In this document: positions 21,978 to 33,531 of the stretch, one piece after another
Numbering within the stretch: position 1 is the stretch's first letter
Layout: the number at the start of each line of letters is the position of its first letter
Origin: Klebsormidium nitens
Taxonomy: Eukaryota > Streptophyta > Klebsormidiophyceae > Klebsormidiales > Klebsormidiaceae
Assembly: GCA_000708835.1 (NCBI GenBank)
Contig: DF237226.1
Coordinates: 1 to 64,000 of the forward strand
Length of the DNA: 64,000 bases
Reading direction: 5' to 3'
Made by a program: the position numbers and the translations under genes
Notes under the pieces: model-generated
The model's input: the letters and a program-made list of their open reading frames with translations, nothing else
Databases searched by the model: none
What the model was told of the DNA's origin: nothing

Positions 21978-24900
21978 CTACATCGTTTCCCGGGTAGATC
22001 CAGCTACAGACGCAGATTGCAAGGAGAAAGGCTCTTGTGTTTTAAACCATGCGGCCTGCAAATGGCTCCGCTCGTAAGAGACCTTCGCGTGCCCCGCCCC
22101 CTCTGAAAGTGGTACGATATCCAAACCTCAAACGGACAACTCGAATGCATTGGGCCTTCATCTAAAAGAAACCCGCAAGCGGGTCGAGGCAAACGTGCGC
22201 AAGACTCAGTGTCGATCGCGTTCCGAGCAATACGTCAAAACGATCCGGGTTGTTTGTATGAAACTTGCCTGGCAGTTTTTCGTGCAGTATTGGACGTTTC
22301 CGCATACGCTGCACTTCTTGAACGTCTTTTTCCTCGACTCGATGACCTCGATTGCGCATGCCTGTACATGGAATTGCGAGGCGTGAGAGCTCCGCAGGTT
22401 TTGCAGTGACTGAGTTATGCAGGCAAAATGCAAACCCAGCAAGTTCTGGAAGAGTACATCTTTTTCTGGTGTTCCCGATTGATGACCCCTCAGTACCGCA
22501 GTATGCCCGGCAGGCAACAGTACAAAGCAGGCGCAGATATTCTTCTAAAACAAACAGAAGTAACACCAGTGAAAATATTCAGAAGACATTCGTTGGTCAA
22601 ATAACATAGAGAGGAGCGGGCGACAGGAGTAAGAATGCATATGGAGACTTGTGAGTTCTCAACTGCGGAAAAGTCAGACGAGTCTGAGGGCACCTTACAC
22701 GCTTCGCCAGTGTTGGAAAAAAGGACGGAAGCTCACCGCATTGCTGCACGCTTTCAGTTCGAAAGGGAGGGCAATCTTGTCCCACAGCTCCTTGACGAGA
22801 TTCTCCAGCCGCGCCGCCAAAGAGGACTGCCCGGGCGCCCGATAGGGGGGCTCTAAGAACACCGGAAGAGCTGTCCCTGCCGCCCTAACCCTCCTCATGA
22901 CGCCTCTGCATAGGCCAAGTGCTTTGCCGCGGGCGACTACCTGAATGAAGCTCTCCCGGTCGACTTCCGAGCTTTCGAGGCACTGTTTCACGATCGACGA
23001 GAGGGCAGAGCACAGGTCGGCCAACTGCTCGGCAAGGATCCGTTCCATTGGGTTCCGCGGAGGTCCGCCAGACGCCCCTGCTAACTTGGAGTACGCTTGC
23101 TCGAGCAGCTCTACAATCAGATCCGTCTCTTTGAGCACAGAAGCCGTTAGAAGCTTCGGACTGTCGCGGCAAAGGCGCTCAAGGACGAGCGCCGCGCTGC
23201 TGGGGTAGGTTCCGGGCATCTCAAAAGAGAAGCCCAACTGCCGAAATGCCCGGAGAGCCAAGCGCGCGAGCTTGCTCCCCTGGCCGTTGATCTCCTCGTT
23301 CGACGTACGGACGGGCCGGTGCCTTGCTCGGAACTGGGCGCCGTATTTCAGAAGGTAAAGCGGCGCAGGGCCTTCCCCGACGGCAAACCCTGACGTCCTG
23401 AACTGCGGTATCGCGCCGCCCAGAACCGCGAGGAACTGCCAGCCGATGACGCCGGCAAGTCTCTCCGGGACGTCCGTGTCCAAGCACTTTATGACCACCC
23501 TTGCCACCTCGGCCCGCTTCTCTTGCAGCGCATCACCCGAGTTGAAGCAGTACACGAAAGCCTCTAAAAGATGGTTTGGCGAAGACCGCACCAACTGATT
23601 CTCCAACACACGGTCAGCGCAGCTCAAAAGGCTGAAGCCTATGGGGTCAAACCCGACGGGGCTGGAGCTCAAATCCGCAATTCCAAGGAACAGCGACACC
23701 ATGTTCAGGATGTTCTGAAGGCCCTCCGACGGTACCGCGCTCTCTAACCCCGTGCGCAGCGCATGGTGAATCCGTCGGACTTCGTCGCAATGTTGCAGAA
23801 CGGCCACGTGGTCAAACACCGTCCTCCCCTCCATCTCGGCCCGGAAAAGCAACACCAGCTCGCCGAGGGCGCGACCCGAGCTCCCCTCAATCTGCCGTAA
23901 AAGCTGCCGCATTGCTGTGAAGTCGGTTAGTGGTAATTTAGGGCCTAGCGTGAGTTCCGACTCCATTTTGAGTTGGCTGATCCTAAGTAGCGCGTTGCTC
24001 CCTTGCGCATTGGCCTCCGGATGATTTGCCAAGCTCGGCAGCAGGTCTTGCACAGCTTTCTCGATGGAAGGCCCAACGCCCGAGTGGGAGAACGCTCGCA
24101 ATAGCTCCGGTTGTTGCAGGAGATGAAGTAGCAACCCGGCGCACTCGTGCGCGCCCGTCGTCGCCTCCCGCTCCCCACGGTTCGCCAGTAGGCGTGCCAT
24201 TTGCCCCACCTCGCCAAGGAGAGCCACCAACCATGCCCCTAGCGTTTTGACGGGAACCATGCCCAGAAGCTTCCTGATGTTGTCCTCCCCGTTCATAGGG
24301 AGTCTCAGCGCTTGAATCAAGCATTGCAAGCTGGACCAGTCCGGGTAGCTCGTGTCGGTACTTGAGAGCCGACAACTCTCGACCCCACGGGAATGACGCC
24401 ACAAGTTGCTGGGGCAAGCGCTGCTCAAAGACTTCCTGGACAAAAGGCGCGCTTGCTCGTTGGAGGTGACCAAGGAGAAAGAGATAAGTGACCAGAGTCT
24501 CAAAGGGTATCGACTCGGGTCCGTGCATTGCTCGGTACGGGCTGGAAGAGAGTGGGGCGAGGATCCACTCGCCAGCCTGGCGCAGAACTTTTGCAGCAGT
24601 CCCACACGATGCCACCTGCACACGTGATGGATAGATGGACGGCTGTTACCGGACATCTCCGCAAGACTGCTTTTGCACGGTCTTTGGATGACTGCGAAAT
24701 TCGAGCAAGAGAGAAGCTTCCTTTACAAGTTGCCAGATTGAAAACCGATCGCGCATTAGCAAGATCAGATGGTCAAATGGGAATCGAAGAGGGTTGGATT
24801 GGTGGACTGACTGTACAATATCCGAATCGAATACCCCGCTCCACACTTTCCCCACTGGTGTGGCAGTCAGTTCATTCAGTTAAATCTCAATGCTAAGCAC

Positions 24901-25863
24901 AAGAGTGCGCAAGGGGTTTCTAAGGGACGCCAGCCTGCTTGTCTGCGGGAGAAGCGCCGTGCAATCAGATTTGCTGAGCACCCACTATCACAAAGGGAAA
25001 CGTATCTGTTCTACCAAAGGGCGAGCACTGTACTCCGCTTGTTGAGCTAACCCAAATGTTGTCAGAACAAACAGTACTCCACTGGCGCTGATGCGACAGA
25101 AAGAGTGAGGGCGCTCCTTGGCTTACCTTCAGAGCAAAGCAATTTTGGGCACAAGCCGCAATGTAACCAAGGCTGTGCATGACTTGGACCGCGTTCCGAG
25201 GGCTTCGGGTGAGGATTGAGAGCACGCCCCGGACCACCTCTTGATTCTCCATGAGCTTTGACATCTGGCACGCAACAAAAAATGGACTTTAGCAGACAGT
25301 GGCAGAGGCGTAACTGTTTGATGTCCGTGCGAGGCTTCGACCTGAGCCACAAGCGCAGGGCGTCAGCGGACTACTCCTGTGCCAAAGTTGCATTCAACCT
25401 AGTTACGGTGGGGGGAATGAAAGCAGACGGTCATCACTAGTGGCGACCAAGCCACTGGAGTGAGAGGCTACTGCTGATGTAAAGCTGGTTCTAGAATAGT
25501 GACTTGCATATGGTCCGCATATGTCTCTGTTGAATCACCTGCTGAAGCTGCCTTTATGCCACTGAGCCTTACCTGCAGTGCAGGCTTGCTTTACATTGTT
25601 TGCAAATTCCTGGGATGCAGGGAGTTCTCCACAAAAACGTCCTGTGAAGCCATAAGTACTCTGGACTGAGTGAAACATTCAAGCTGTCTCACCTTCTTGA
25701 AAGCCTTGTTTGACCGGAGCCGCAGCTCTTGTTCCTTTCCAGGCTCGAGGCCGGCCGCTTTGCAACCCTCCACCAGCTTTTCGAACTCGTCTGCAACTCG
25801 GCCCCACTTCTCCTTCTGAATTAGGTCCAGGAAGTTGGGGACGGGGTCCCGACCAGCATTCGC
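21978..25863 (-). CDS. Alpha-helical protein with C-terminal MYND finger, two apparent frameshifts
   Basis: Exons seen: 25863-25693, 25264-25127, 24615-22701, 22409-22269 and 22055-21978; the 5' end is not resolved. The first four are Leu/Ala-rich and helical, like an ARM/HEAT-type solenoid (for example KAFKK, then SILTRSPRNAVQVMHSLGYI). Exon 22409-22269 carries MYND zinc ligands CSVCGNVQYCTKNCQ. MYND fingers bind proline-rich partner peptides. Two problems: within exon 24615-22701 the protein frame shifts by +1 near 24310-24345 (the exon is 1,915 nt, one more than a multiple of three), and the last exon has one base too many at TTTAAAA (about 22043), which puts the expected W-x2-H-K of MYND out of frame. 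The intron after CTGCCAG starts with GC (AG|GCAAGT), a known minor donor. It may be a pseudogene, or the sequence may have small indel errors. Confidence 0.6.
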
Positions 25864-28065
25864 CTGTGTTGATCGCAAGGGTAGGATTGATACGGAAGAC
25901 CCTATGATTTTGGTAATACATACAGACACATGAGTCAATATAGATTGCCTAGAGTGCGCAGGCTGAAGCATCCCTCTGAGGAACTGCTTCCGGCGTTCAG
26001 TTTGTCTTGGGTCTCTTCCAGACTTCAACTATGATTGAGTACAAGGCACATTGAAGATGACCATTTTTTGTGACGGCTGATCTTTATCATCTTTGCGCAT
26101 ATCTCCATTTCAGAAGAGGCAGTCCTAATCTGTTCAGATGACAGCTGCACATTTCACAAAAGAGGCAGGGGCATCAGAAGGGAGTCACGTTCATCATAGC
26201 GGTACCATGACAAGCAAAGCATCTGCTGGCAGCCAAGTCTTCGAGTGAGCTCATCACTTACCATCTTGATGGTGACACCCTTTAAGCGCTAGTCAAGCTC
26301 AGCTTAAAAGCACGAGCTTCTTCACGAAAAGGTCTCGACGGACCAACTGCTCATGTTAGATCTTTTATGATTGGTGACCGCAGCTCCTTTTGCCAGAAGA
26401 GCAGCAGAAGAGGTCTAACTCTGAGTTTGAGTCTTGCATTGACATTGAGAGGAAAAACTTTGACAATGTTCAGTTCTTCAGGGTAACTAATTAAGAAGTA
26501 CTATAGTACTGAAAATGAGCACTCCCCCTCCAACTTGTAAGTTTGGACGATCAAGACGTGGAAAGCACGTGGTAAACCCGTAATTTCAAACCGTCCGATG
26601 CTCCATCGTGGTACCATCGAGCGTCATACACCAGTGTTGCTCGTTCACGTGGTTTGCCAAATCTGATTGCTCCTGAAGCCCCCCCTAAACTTTGAGTTTC
26701 GGTTGACCAATTCACGTTCATGCAGAATGGATGCAGACTGCTGAAGCCTGAGGAACAACAGAAGCCGCCCACAGCCCCTCTTTTCAAACCTCTTACATGC
26801 TCACCATATCTTAAGTTTGCAAGCTTGCCTTACTAAAGACGGCAGCATTGCTGCGGCAGGGATCAACCCTGTATCCAGAGCCCCAGTGTTCCTTCGACGG
26901 GCTTTGTATGTAGAGCACGCTGCAGCACGGCGGCTGACTGAGACTTCATTGTTGAGGTTTACAAAAGATCTGCTGGCGCAGTATTGAGCGCGCACTTGCG
27001 TGACAAGACACTGCACATCAACCTTGCAAAGCTCTCAGAAGACGGGTATCCATGTCAAGAAGGGACGTGTCCTTGTAAGCACCGCTGCCCCACCTTTTGT
27101 TTGACTTTCCATTGATAGGCGCGATTCCCCTGTGAATATTGTGCAGAAAGGATGACTGTTGCAGCCGCACTGAGGCCTAATGGAACTTTTGAAGCCAGTA
27201 ATTGCATCACCTATGATAGTGACATTTTTTGGCTGCCTCATTGCTTCCCTGTCTGAGTGCCGCTCCTGAGGTTCAGTACGCATCTCCGCCTTCTCCACTG
27301 ACAGACTCTGTAACAGATTTGTGTGAAGTGCTGATGCATGTGCACTGGAGTCAGATTTCAGGAAGACATGCAGAAAGGCAGCACAACCGAGCAATGATGC
27401 AAAGAACATGTGTGCAGGAACCTGGCGTTGAACGACCACCAGCTGCGGTATGGGGACCACTAGTTTCTGGATGGATGTCCCCGGCATTGAATGCAACCAG
27501 CCACTTGGTGAAAGTCACCAAAGCTGCAACCACGAACACAATATGTGAGAAAGCGCACCCCCCTGTCGCATTTGCAGATGGTGGCAGGGAGACCTCGCAG
27601 CCTGAAGAGATTTGCCATCTAACTTGAACAATCTGGGGCTCGCTGCACCAGAGTCTCTGTCTTGCCGCAAGTGTCATAGACCTTCTTGAAACGTTGTGCA
27701 CGATTTGCATTGACTTGGGTTCTTGTTTCTATGTGTACGAATGTGTCAGCTTGGTGTAGCACTCAGTCAACTTCTTTGGGGATGATTGCTCAAACCCTTC
27801 GTCTACCAAGGTCTGCTGCTTGTCTTGAATGGCCTCTGAAAGTTGCTGCAAAGGAGTGTTTCTGCACAGTTTGAGAAAACTCCAAAGACAAGGCGTCTTA
27901 TTCGTTGCCTGTGAGGGAGTGTCATTGTTGCTCTTTGCCATACTTTGCTTGCTCGGACAGTTGGCAACTTCACCCATCTTAAGCAATTCTCGGTCTTGTC
28001 GCTTGTGTCCGTTTTTCCATGTTTTCAATGCCTTCAAGAACGTCCGAGCACAGACAGCTGTCCTA

Positions 28066-28081
28066 CAATTGATATCAATTG
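28066..28081. repeat. 16-bp perfect palindrome
   Basis: CAATTGATATCAATTG is a perfect palindrome with GACAGCTGTC-type sequence beside it. It lies inside the decayed coding-like region and its role is unknown. Confidence 0.8.
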
Positions 28082-28780
28082 CTGTCATGGCTCTTGAACG
28101 AGGCGTCGCCAGCTTGAGCCCACTCTATGTCTCTCTTGCCACCTGTCGTAACTCTCTCTGCAGTGCTTCCTCTGAAGCGCCAGGTTGCATGGGGTCGAAC
28201 CGCCAGCTGGCGGTCGGCGAGGCTGTTGGTGCGGTTGGAAACGAGAACGTCCCTGCTGGGTTGGGGTCCCAGACCGTAAGGTGGGATTGCCTGCGCAATA
28301 AGGAATGGAACACAAATGTGTTGCTGGCTGAGGAACACTCGCATGGGCGAACACTAAGAGTCTCCATGATTGCAATACTGTATGGGGAGCGCTGAGTATC
28401 TTCCAAATGATTTGAGGGACGAATACCGCTGTGACCACCAGCAGGCTCTTATACTTTCTGCGCGACTGTGCGCCATTTGCGTTTGTTTTTGCTCGATTCA
28501 AAAACATCATCAAGCGCCATTCTCCTGGCGTCTGGGTCACTCTTTCGAGCAAAGATCTTGACCCATGCCAGCTGGCAACATCCCAAGATTCTAATGATCA
28601 TGCTAGCATGCCTTCCAAGCTTTCGCTGAGTCTATCTGTCAAATATTCAGCACGGGGTTTTGTGTGCCTCGCATCTGCCATGCTCCGGCAATCCACATGG
28701 ACTTTCGGTATTCGATCCTGCTGCAACGCTTCATGGGCCTTTCGTAAAGGTTTGTGTGCGGAGCCTTTGAAACGCCTAGG

Positions 28781-28817
28781 GACAGCTGTTTGACAGCTGT
28801 TCGACAGCTGTTTTGAC
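28781..28817. repeat. Three tandem 11-bp units
   Basis: GACAGCTGTTT, GACAGCTGTTC and GACAGCTGTTT follow one another directly. Each contains the palindrome CAGCTG. Confidence 0.9.
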
Positions 28818-29000
28818 TGGGACACATCCAACTTCTCGGTTTTTCGAACAGCTGAGAGCTGGCAAAGACCAGGACACAGGATATCGCAGTTGAACGCCAG
28901 CAGCTTTTGGAACTGTCTCATATGTTAACATATTACCAGATACTCCTCATCTTGCAGCACGGCAGGGCAAGCTGTCCACAACCTCTCCTCTCCCCAACCC

Positions 29001-32000
29001 ATGCAAGCCCCCACCAATCCCCTGAATAAACCCTCCTCCATCGCCCTCAGCTATGACTCCTCGCCGGCAGAGCCACAAACGGTCCTCAGGGAGCGCTCTT
29101 CCAACCTCCACGAGCAGACCGGGGGGTGGCTTTCTTCAAACACTTATAACCAGTCAGAGGCGGGTGAAACAGCAGCAGGAGCCAAGTGGAAAGGGGAAGC
29201 AGCTCGAGGGAGATATGCTGGGGCCATGACAGAAGAAGACACGCTGGCTGAGCAGGAGAATCGGATCCCCAGGGAACGCACAAGGTTTCAACCGCTGACA
29301 GCTCGCGAACTCAGGAGGCAGGCGCTCGAGTGGGACGAAAGTTTTGTTAAGGAAACGGGACGCAACGTAAGGACGGGGCCTGCGCAGAGCGCGAAGCAGG
29401 TCAGCCTGAAAGTCTTGGCATGTAGTACCGCTTGCTTGGTAATCACCGGTTTGTCTTGCAATTGGGGAGCAGGGAGGGCAGTGACTGCAGGAGATCATGA
29501 TGAATCGAAGGCTGGTGTCTGCAAAATCAGAAGAACAGATGTACACATCGAACGCCTCAAAATACGAGGCTCAAGACCAGGAGTACTAAAGCCCGGAACA
29601 AGTCATTTGACAAAGAACCGCTCGTGCTTCGACACCGCTAATGTCTTCTATGATGTTTCTGGCTGTCATAACCCGCACCGAGTAGCGCCTGACTTATCAA
29701 ACGTGCGCAGGTGGACCAGAGCAAGGGGCTCGATGCCATGAGGGAGGCTGTTGCGGCGCTGGATCTGAATGCGGGCTGCGACAAGGTTGGGAGCAGTGAG
29801 GAAAGGGCGACGGAAGGGCCGACATTTGGGTGGGAGAGGTCGCCGTTGGCCACGGTCAGGCTCACTGCACAAGCCGGGGTGCAAGGTGACGTGGGGGTGA
29901 TGAAGGTGCGTAACTCGATTCTGGCTGAAGGCACACGCTAGCCTGCGAATATAAGAAGGAAAGTGTTTACAGAATCCATGTAAAGCAGTCTGGAAGTCAT
30001 CTTGCCACGCCACGCTTACTCGATGTGCCACAAGAACTGGGTCGACTTTGTTGGGCAACAGGCGTACTTCGATATTGCCCGCCCTTTTGGGTTCAACCTG
30101 TGGAGATGGCGCCTTTTTGTGGGTTGACTTACCGAAGTAATCGTGGATCTCGATCGGCAAAAGCGGCTCGCTTTTGCTCCAGTGAGGAATTCGCTGTGTG
30201 GAAAACAGGCCAAAGTTACAGCTTAGCAATTCTCAGCAGCGCCCACTAGAGAGCACAACCGCCGTGGCGGTCTGCTTATCGCAATCGTCTTACGACGGCC
30301 GTCAACGTATTGCATAACAAAGCACATTCCCCATCCGCAGGTTGCTTGGGACTGGGCCTTGGCGGTGCTGAGGACTCTCGGCGACGGCGCGCTGAAAGGC
30401 GCGGACGGTCTGGACCGGGAAACGATCTGCGCCCTGACGGACGTTTGTGCATACGCTCTCCGTGTGCCTTTGCAGCAGGTGAGTCGCACGAGCAAGTGGA
30501 CCAATGAGGTCATTTTGACGTCATGGCTTGACCCATGGCTTGACCCATGCGACTGACGTCATATTGACTACATACAGTCATATTGACTACAGAAGCGTTG
30601 AAGGACTGGTTTTTGCATATGGACGAGTTGAGACGAGATGGCGCGATCTGAAGCAACGCATTCCGATATTCTGAGTTGCCATTCCGATATTCTGAGTTGC
30701 CAAGAACTGTTTGAGTTGGAGTTAGCGAGCTACTTGACAAAAGCGCCGCAGTTTCCAGCCATGCCCTTTGGAAGGGAAATTTAGTTCACAAAAACCCGTT
30801 TCGAGAAAGCGGCAGACGCGAGCAATTGGCTTTAAAGGAGCGCAGCGTGTCGATCCCCGTGTAGCACGGTAGCAAAAACTTAGAAAGAGTTTCGCGTGCT
30901 ACTCGCCCTAAGCAAGAGGTCCAGCACGTTGTTTTGGCGTCTGGCAGCTTGTATGCAAGCATGAAGCGAGGGAAGGAGCAGATCATTGCGGAGCAAGCGA
31001 ACGCATGTCACCCATTCCTTTCCGAAAAGGCATACGGACAGACTTCAGGCTTCCTGTTCCCAAATTCAAAATTGCGAATTTTTCCGTTAGCCGATCAATC
31101 TTCGTAAGCGCTCACATCTTCCGCGGCCCCTTTCTTCGCAGCGCTTGCGCATCTACCGTTCCCTAATCAGCGCCGGCCTCCTCGCCGCCGTCGCGGCCGC
31201 GCTGACGGCTGACGACGCGAAGCTCTGGGAGGCCGCCACGTGTATGCTGACGTGGACGCTCGTCCGCGATCCTCCGTCGCTGCGCGCGCACCTGCCCGCC
31301 GTCCGACGCCTGCTGCACCGCTTCCCGATCGTCGAAGCGACGCTCGCGGTGGGCGAAGGGCGCCTGCAGACCCGCCTGGCGAAACTGATGCACGGCCTGC
31401 TCAGTCTGACAAACGTAAGCATATCGTTGACAAATGCGGCCAGATTCTACCCTGCACTTTACCTGGTTTTTGGTGGCAAACGATCCGAGACGAGCTTCGA
31501 AACAAGTTGATCTGAAGGTCTGCCACTATTTGTCTCCGGTCTCGGTGTCGAGGTCTATGCCAAACGCAGGAAAGTTCGAGCCGCCCTGACCTTATATTAA
31601 GTTCGAAGGACGAAGACTGGCGCAACCCGTTTGTCAGTGTCAACACCGAGTTGAACCATAGAATCAAAGTGCCATAAGGTTCCGACTTTGCAGCCGAGCA
31701 CACCAGCAAGCGAATTCACAATACATCTCACTGATCGCCACGTGCCCCTTTTTCTGCGCAGACTGTGAATACCGCATGGCTGGACCCCCTGCTGGATGAC
31801 GTCATCCAGCAGGTTGTAGCGCTGATTGCGGCTGACGTCAGCGCTGCCAGCGGGGGTGCCTTTGACGAGCAGAGCGACGAGGCGGAGATGCGCAAGCTCA
31901 AGTACGCGTGCAACATGCTGACGAACTGCGTACGTCACTATGGCGCCAGCCTTGGGTAAGCCGGTCGAACGCCCTTCAATGTCCGGTTCTCACGGGTTTC

Positions 32001-33531
32001 CAAGTTTTTGTGAGGTGTTGACATCCAAGTCAGGCGTCCGATGACTCGGGAACGGCGCTGGGCTTGAAAAGTGATGTGCCTGTCCAAAGCCTTACTTCGT
32101 GAAAGTACTTTTTGGCTCCCTTTTTTACATCGCCCGGAAATGTCTAGCGTTCCCTTCCACATTTGCGGTGGGTTTTGGCGTTATTTTGGGGACTAATGAC
32201 ATCCTTTGAAGGGGCTCCTTTGTTGCTCGCCTCTTTCGAAATGCACTACCGAATTCGATCAAAAAGTTTCTTTTCTGCGCTGCCGAGGCCGCAACCGGTT
32301 GAATCACAACATGCATTTTGGGCAGTCTTTCTTTCTTTGAGGGCATCGACTGAACCTTCGATCAGCTGCGCCGACTGTACCACAGACACGTGGCACGACT
32401 AATGACGTGGAACAATTCGGTTTCTGGGCCGCTCCTTTAGGAAGGTTCTGCCAGCGAGCAGCGACTGTGATATTGCAGGGTGCGCTTCAACGTCAACTAT
32501 ATGCAAAATGCAATTACCTTAACTGAGAAAGAGAAACAGCAAAGGCGCAGGCAAAGCGGCACTACCTTCGTTTAATCAAGACACTTTTAATCATCTTATT
32601 GACGCTCCCTTCGATGAATTCCTCTTTTCTTTCGTCAGGCCGATCTTGCTCCGCCACCGAGCCCCGGAGGCGATCGCGTGTCTGGTCGCCTGCCGGCCGC
32701 AAGACTTCGCGGCCGCGGGCGCGCGCTTTCTGCGCATGTGCCTGGAGCGCCGGGACCCGGGGTACGTACCGCGGCTCGTTCGCGGCGACCTGTTCGCGCC
32801 CGTGCTCGCGGCGTATCCAGCCAACGCGGGAGCTGGCAACCCGATCGCGGTGGAGGTTCTCGCTCTCGTAAATTTTGTTGTGGAGGTACATACCGCCATC
32901 AATCTTAAGTTCAAAATGTTGGTGTTGATGTTGCGTTCGGTGGGTGATTCCAGTTTTACTGTGTCGCTTGACAGTCAGAGAACAGTAATTGCAGTACAAG
33001 GCCAGGGACATGGATATGTATGTCTGAGAGACTGGATTTGGGACCAGAAAGTGGACGCGAAGAGTCTCTTGTCGTTCTGGAGGCATGAGTGGAAACCACA
33101 ACCTAAAGGTCTGAAGACTTTTGTCGGCGTCTGAGAAAAGTTCGTTATCGGGCGCTTGCTCAGTCGGAGGCATGGCTCGGAGACAGTCTGCTCTGAGACT
33201 CCTCTGACCTGTTTTCTGACCCTGTTTTCCTGGAGGTTTTTGCTGACATGGGCTCCAGCAATCGCTGCTTGCCACTTCCCTTCGACAAATTCAGCCGATA
33301 ATATCCGTTTGTAAGGTCAGATATCAATTTGTGCCTCTTGGCAAGCCAAGCGATCCCAGTTTGTTGTACATAGCCTTACAAACGATCTTTACTTTCTGTT
33401 GGCAGGAGAACATCACCGATGTCGTGCGGTATCTGTGGGAGCAATTTGGCCACTTTTACTACATGGTGCGCCACGTTCCTACTTTCAGCAAGCTACGGAT
33501 CAAGTACGAAGAGATCATGACAACATATTGA
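29001..33531 (+). CDS. PP4R3/SMEK-like protein, lacks N-terminal EVH1 domain
   Basis: Seven exons: 29001-29366, 29711-29905, 30341-30478, 31142-31414, 31762-31955, 32639-32885 and 33406-33531; 1,539 nt (512 residues plus stop), phases all consistent. Residues 1-190 are polar and do not look like the EVH1/PH-like domain that opens normal PP4R3. From about 230 the sequence follows the SMK-1/armadillo region of PP4 regulatory subunit 3: DDAKLWEAATCMLTWTLVRD, then CVRHYGASLGPILLRHR, AGARFLRMCLERRDPGYV, RGDLFAPVLAAY, and ENITDVVRYLWEQF ending HVPTFSKLRIKYEE. PP4R3 targets the PP4 phosphatase catalytic subunit to substrates in DNA repair and development. At 512 residues it is shorter than typical PP4R3, and it ends soon after the armadillo region with no acidic tail. 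It could be a diverged paralogue or a truncated copy that still has a full open frame. Confidence 0.8.
30522..30701. repeat. Cluster of short perfect tandem duplications in an intron
   Basis: Within the intron after exon 30341-30478 there are three separate duplications: CATGGCTTGACC twice from 30522, GTCATATTGACTACA twice at about 30558-30591, and a 21-bp unit starting ATTCCGATATT twice at 30660-30680 and 30681-30701. All are perfect or nearly so. Confidence 0.9.

Larger units (their letters stand above)
25864..29000. other. Decayed coding-like region; upstream part of MYND gene not resolved
   Basis: Minus-strand stretches at about 28600-28920, 28080-28340 and 27730-28090 read as protein-like segments (such as EALQQDRIPKVHVDCRS and SEAIQDKQQTLVDEGF) separated by stops and frame changes. 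This suggests an old gene or mobile element that has decayed. I found no terminal repeats, transposase motif or reverse-transcriptase motif. Part of it may hold the missing 5' exons of the MYND gene and the promoter of the plus-strand gene at 29001. Confidence 0.35.

Noticed and set aside
24310-24420. A small intron as the cause of the frame change in the MYND gene
   Set aside because: All GT...AG pairs that could bridge the change are under about 60 bp or create stops, while other introns in the window are hundreds of bases long.
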